Shown here one piece after another: positions 60,906-64,000 of a DNA stretch of 64,000 nucleotides. The position numbers and the translations under genes are program-made. Under the pieces are notes generated by a model. The model was not told the DNA's origin. It saw only the letters and a list, made by a program, of their open reading frames with translations, and searched no databases. Source of the DNA: Erythroxylum novogranatense (lineage: Eukaryota > Streptophyta > Magnoliopsida > Malpighiales > Erythroxylaceae); assembly GCA_029891385.1 (NCBI GenBank), contig JAIWQS010000236.1, positions 979,501 through 1,043,500 on the forward strand. The letters run 5' to 3'. How positions within the stretch are numbered: the first letter of the stretch is position 1; each line of letters begins with the position of its first letter.

Positions 60906-61901
60906 AAGTCAAATCCTCTCTTAACTGAACCTCTGAAGGTCGAACTATATGTGAAGGATCCGATCGGTACTTCCTCAGCATCGATACATGGAACACATTG
61001 TGAATCTTAGATAACTCCATTGGCAAATCTAACTTATATGCCAAAGACCCAATCCTCTCAATGATCTCATATGGGCCTATGTACCTCGGGCTAAGCTTGC
61101 CCTTCTTGCCAAACCTCAAAACACCTTTCCATGGAGAAGCTCTAAGAAACACCTTTTCTCCCACTTCAAATTCCATCTCTTTCCTATGGGCATCCATGTA
61201 ACTTTTCATCCTATCTTGAGCTGCTTTAAGCCTCTTCTTTACTAACTTAACTTTATCGACTGTAATCTGTACCAACTCAGGTCCTACAAGCTTCCTTTCA
61301 CCTTCCTCGTCCCAACAAATAGGAGTTTTGCATCTCCTACCATACAAAGCCTCATATGGTGCCATCTGAATTCCCGAGTGATAGGAATTATTGTAAGCAA
61401 ACTCAATCAAAGGTAGGTGATCATCCCACGAACCTTTAAAATCCAAAGCACAAGCTCTCAACATTGCCTCCAAGGTCCAGACGTCGTCTCTCCGATTGTC
61501 CATCATCATGGATGGAAAGCCGTACTAAAATGCAATTTAGTCCCCTGAGCCTCCTGCAAACTTTCCCAAAATCTGGAGGTAAACCTAGGATCCCTATCAG
61601 AAACTATCGAGCTTGGAATCCCATGAAGTCTGATTACCTCATCCACATACTTCTTAGCCAAAATATTCAAAGAATCTGCCTGTCTAATTGGCAAGAAGTG
61701 TGCTGACTTGGTCAACCTATCAACAATCACCCATATAGCGTCATGCTTCTTACTAGTCCTCGGTAATCCTATCAGAAAATCCATGGTGATCCTCTCCCAT
61801 TTCCATTCCAGAATCGGCAATGGATTAAGCTTGCCTGAAGGTGCTTGATGTTCAGCTTTCACTTGCTGACACACTAAACATCTTTTAGCATACCGCCACA
61901 T
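60898..61901 (-). pseudogene. pol (INT): E integrase
   Basis: Minus strand. [18 protein letters not shown] (about 61877) is the second half of the HHCC zinc domain. The core has ERITMDFLIGLPRTS (Asp, about 61790), IVSDRDPRFTS (Asp, about 61602), then a frame change where the usual DGQSERTIQ Glu motif should be (about 61510-61480), so the third acidic residue is not readable. It resumes with LRACALDFKGSWDDHLPLIE, YEALYGRRCKTP and the tail GKLSPRYIGPYEII and HNVFHVSMLRKY. Confidence 0.88.
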
Positions 61902-62610
61902 CTTTCCTCATTCCTTCCACCAAAATACTCTTTCAAATCCCGATACATCTTAGAACTCCCTGGGTGCATTGCATACGGAGCATTATGCGCCTCATCAAGG
62001 ATCTCATCCTTCAGCTCTAGCACATCTGGAACACACAATCTATTGCCCATAACCATCAATCCATCTTCCTTTACCTCTACTTCGGAAGGTTTGCCATTCT
62101 TTACCTCTTCTCTAAGCTTACTCAAGTACTCATCCTGTTCCTGCAATTCTTTAATCTTCTCCTTCAATACTGGTCTCACTCTAAAATTTGCCAAGACACA
62201 ACCAGGTTCAACTTGTCTCAATGTCACATCAAGCCTGGCTAATTCCTTCAGCAAGGGAAAATACACCGTTTTCATATGTGCCATAGTGGACTTCCTACTC
62301 AAAGCATCTGCTACCACATTAGCTTTCCCCGGATGGTAGTCTATCATCAAGTCATAATCCTTCAACAATTCTAACCATCGCCTCTGTCTCAAATTCATCT
62401 CTTTCTGGGTTAACAAGTACTTAAGACTCTTATAGTCTGTAAATACCCTAGTGGTAACTCCATACAAGTAATGTCTCCAAATCTTCAATGCAAAAATTAT
62501 AGCAGCCAATTCCAAGTCGTGGATAGGATAGTTCACCTCATAAGGCTTTAATTGCCTAGAAGCATAGGCAATCACTTTCTCTCCTTGCATCAATACACAC
62601 CCTAAACCCT
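61874..62610 (-). pseudogene. pol (RH): E RNase H and start of integrase
   Basis: Minus-strand frame 62593-61874: [40 protein letters not shown] (Glu), [12 protein letters not shown] (Asp, where TDHKSL is usual) and [17 protein letters not shown] (Asp), the complete Gypsy RNase H pattern. The initial DAS region is frameshifted just upstream. The N-terminal integrase His motif [20 protein letters not shown] closes the frame. Confidence 0.88.
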
Positions 62611-62834
62611 TCCTAGAGGTGTCATCAGATACAATGTATCCATCATCACCATAGGTAACGCCAAAATCGTGCGATAGTAAGCCTATTCTTCAATTCCTCA
62701 AACCGCCTGCACTCCTTAGTCCACTCAAATTTTGATTCTTTCTCGTCAATTTGGAAAGTGGAGCAAATATCATAGAAAAGCCTCCACAAACCTCCCAGAA
62801 TATCCAATTAATCCCATGAAACTTCTCACTTCAG

Positions 62835-63524
62835 CTACATTCTTAGGTGCTTCCCATTTAACCACAATTTTCTATTTTGTGGATCCACATGCACTCCACA
62901 CTCTGAAATCACATGCCCAAGAAACACTACTTCTCTTAGCCAAAATTCGCATTTATCGAATTTGGCATACAGCTCATTCTTTCTCAATGTCTCTAAGGCA
63001 ACCCTCAAATGATCCTCATGTTCTTCATCACTCTTAGAATAGACCAATATATCATCAATAAAGACAATGATAAATTGGTCTAGGAAAGACTTGAAGACTC
63101 TATTCATCAAATCCATAAATACTGCAGGAGCATTCGTTAACCTGAAAGGTATAACCAAAAACTCAAAGTGGCCATATCGCGTCCTAAAAGCAGTCTTGGA
63201 CACATCGGTCTCCTTAATCCTCAACTGATGGTAACCCGATCTCAAATCTATCTTGGAAAAGACTCTCGCCCTTTGCAACTGGTCAAATAAATCATCTATG
63301 CGCGGGAACGAATATCTGTTCTTAATGGTGGCATGATTCAGCTTCCTATAATCCACACACATCTGCAACGACCCATCTTTCTGAAGTGGAACATCTAGGA
63401 CATAGCCCAGTTCCTCAGATCTGAGAACAATTCTCAGATTTCTCAGCCAATCAAGAAAGTTGGGTCCAGTTAATTTGTTGGAGTCCATGAGTGAGCGCAA
63501 GTTCACACTAGAAGTCATCTTCAA
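62835..63524 (-). CDS. Chimeric ORF: Copia A-family Gag start joined in frame to E (Gypsy) RT
   Basis: 229 residues, minus strand. Residues 1-47 are the Copia Gag N-terminus ([39 protein letters not shown]), as in element A at 25589. From about residue 48 (63383) it is chromovirus [42 protein letters not shown] (first catalytic Asp), then [20 protein letters not shown] (catalytic Asp pair) and FLGHVIS. The usual Gypsy N-terminal part of RT, plus protease, gag and the 5' LTR of E, is missing. The join is seamless and in frame. The ORF ends at 62835 in a frame change within the RT connection. Confidence 0.8.
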   Translation of the reverse strand: MKMTSSVNLRSLMDSNKLTGPNFLDWLRNLRIVLRSEELGYVLDVPLQKDGSLQMCVDYRKLNHATIKNRYSFPRIDDLFDQLQRARVFSKIDLRSGYHQLRIKETDVSKTAFRTRYGHFEFLVIPFRLTNAPAVFMDLMNRVFKSFLDQFIIVFIDDILVYSKSDEEHEDHLRVALETLRKNELYAKFDKCEFWLREVVFLGHVISECGVHVDPQNRKLWLNGKHLRM

Positions 63525-64000
63525 TAACCTAAAGGGAAAGAGAGAAAGAATGTTAGAATAGAATTACATGCATGATCATAAGGACTTGCATGACATGCAT
63601 ATTGCTCCCACTAGTTTCAAAGAATCCATAACCCTCATTACGAATCCAAGAAACATTATGACAAAATGTCCTAGTGGGTCGATATCCGACATTACTAAAA
63701 TGACCTTGGGTTTACCCAACAAGCCACCTTAGGTCAATCGGTAGGTATCGGTCATACCAATTGCATCATAGATATCCGACATTACTAAACTGAACTTGGG
63801 TTTACTCAACAAGCCACCTTAGATCAATCGGCAGGTATCGGTCATACCAATTGCATCTAGATACAACTATCGACTAGTGTTATCAACTCGTGATGTATGC
63901 ACACACATTGGGTTATCAACTCTTGATGCGCGTACATCTGATGTACACTACCCAATTTTGCCTTTGGCTCCGTTGACCTTGAGTTTACTCAACAAATCAA
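63525..64000 (-). mobile_element. Leader of a Copia A-family element, cut by the window edge
   Basis: Minus-strand sequence upstream of the Gag start matches the end of element A's leader (25200-25588): CTAGTGGGAGC, CACTAGGACATT, and repeated units with GTTGGGTAAACCCAAGG (63700-63725, 63790-63815 and near 63980) alternating with GGTATGACCGATACC. The LTR would lie beyond 64000. Confidence 0.8.

Overview
The window looks like nuclear DNA of a flowering plant, probably a eudicot. It holds one intron-containing plant gene with GT-AG junctions, followed by about 56 kb of plant-type LTR retrotransposons inserted into one another. The initiator-tRNA-Met primer-binding motif (TGGTATCAGAGCC) follows several LTRs. 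No prokaryotic, plastid or viral gene set is present, and I see no tRNA, rRNA or CRISPR locus.

Layout. Positions 1-3.3 kb are AT-rich and without recognisable genes. A tropinone-reductase-like short-chain dehydrogenase gene lies at 3.5-5.8 kb (+, five exons); its first exon appears frameshifted. A spacer with a TTA-type microsatellite follows (to 7.58 kb). From there to the right edge it is nearly all transposable elements:
(1) T, a Ty3/Gypsy element of the Tat type (+, 7.58-20.45 kb): gag, protease, RT, a degenerate RNase H, a second plant-type RNase H, integrase, a minisatellite in the 3' untranslated region and a spliced antisense coiled-coil ORF. That ORF is split by S1, a 4.2-kb solo LTR (15685-19921, target duplication GCTGT).
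(2) Copia B (+) starts inside T's antisense ORF at about 20446 and is split by Copia A (21596-31430, complete with two LTRs of about 1.9 kb, target duplication AATGA).
(3) B is cut at 33084 by a minus-strand Copia complex C. C contains a solo LTR S2 (35913-39576, target duplication AAACA), gag remnants and a LINE 3' end.
(4) C's pol (40.18-43.14 kb) is cut by E, a minus-strand chromovirus (Gypsy with chromodomain). E's 2.7-kb LTR is itself split by F.
(5) F (44.6-59.4 kb, +) is a tandem array of a non-autonomous LTR element. Its 5.05-kb LTRs alternate with four 0.8-kb internal regions, and two of the LTRs are cut down to about 0.42 kb.
(6) E's RT is joined in frame at about 63383 to the Gag N-terminus of the Copia A family, whose leader runs to the window edge.

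How it fits together. All TE coding regions are broken, so none is likely to be autonomous as read here. The order of insertion can be read from the target-site duplications and from reading frames that resume after each insert. The points most worth a second look are the F array (an LTR element apparently turning into a satellite), a hairpin-forming island shared by otherwise different LTRs, GC-rich palindromes in three LTRs, the spliced antisense ORF of T, and the Copia/Gypsy gene fusion. Copies of the same repeat often differ by small indels near CAG/CTG/CCG trinucleotides, which may be base-calling error and would exaggerate the number of frameshifts.
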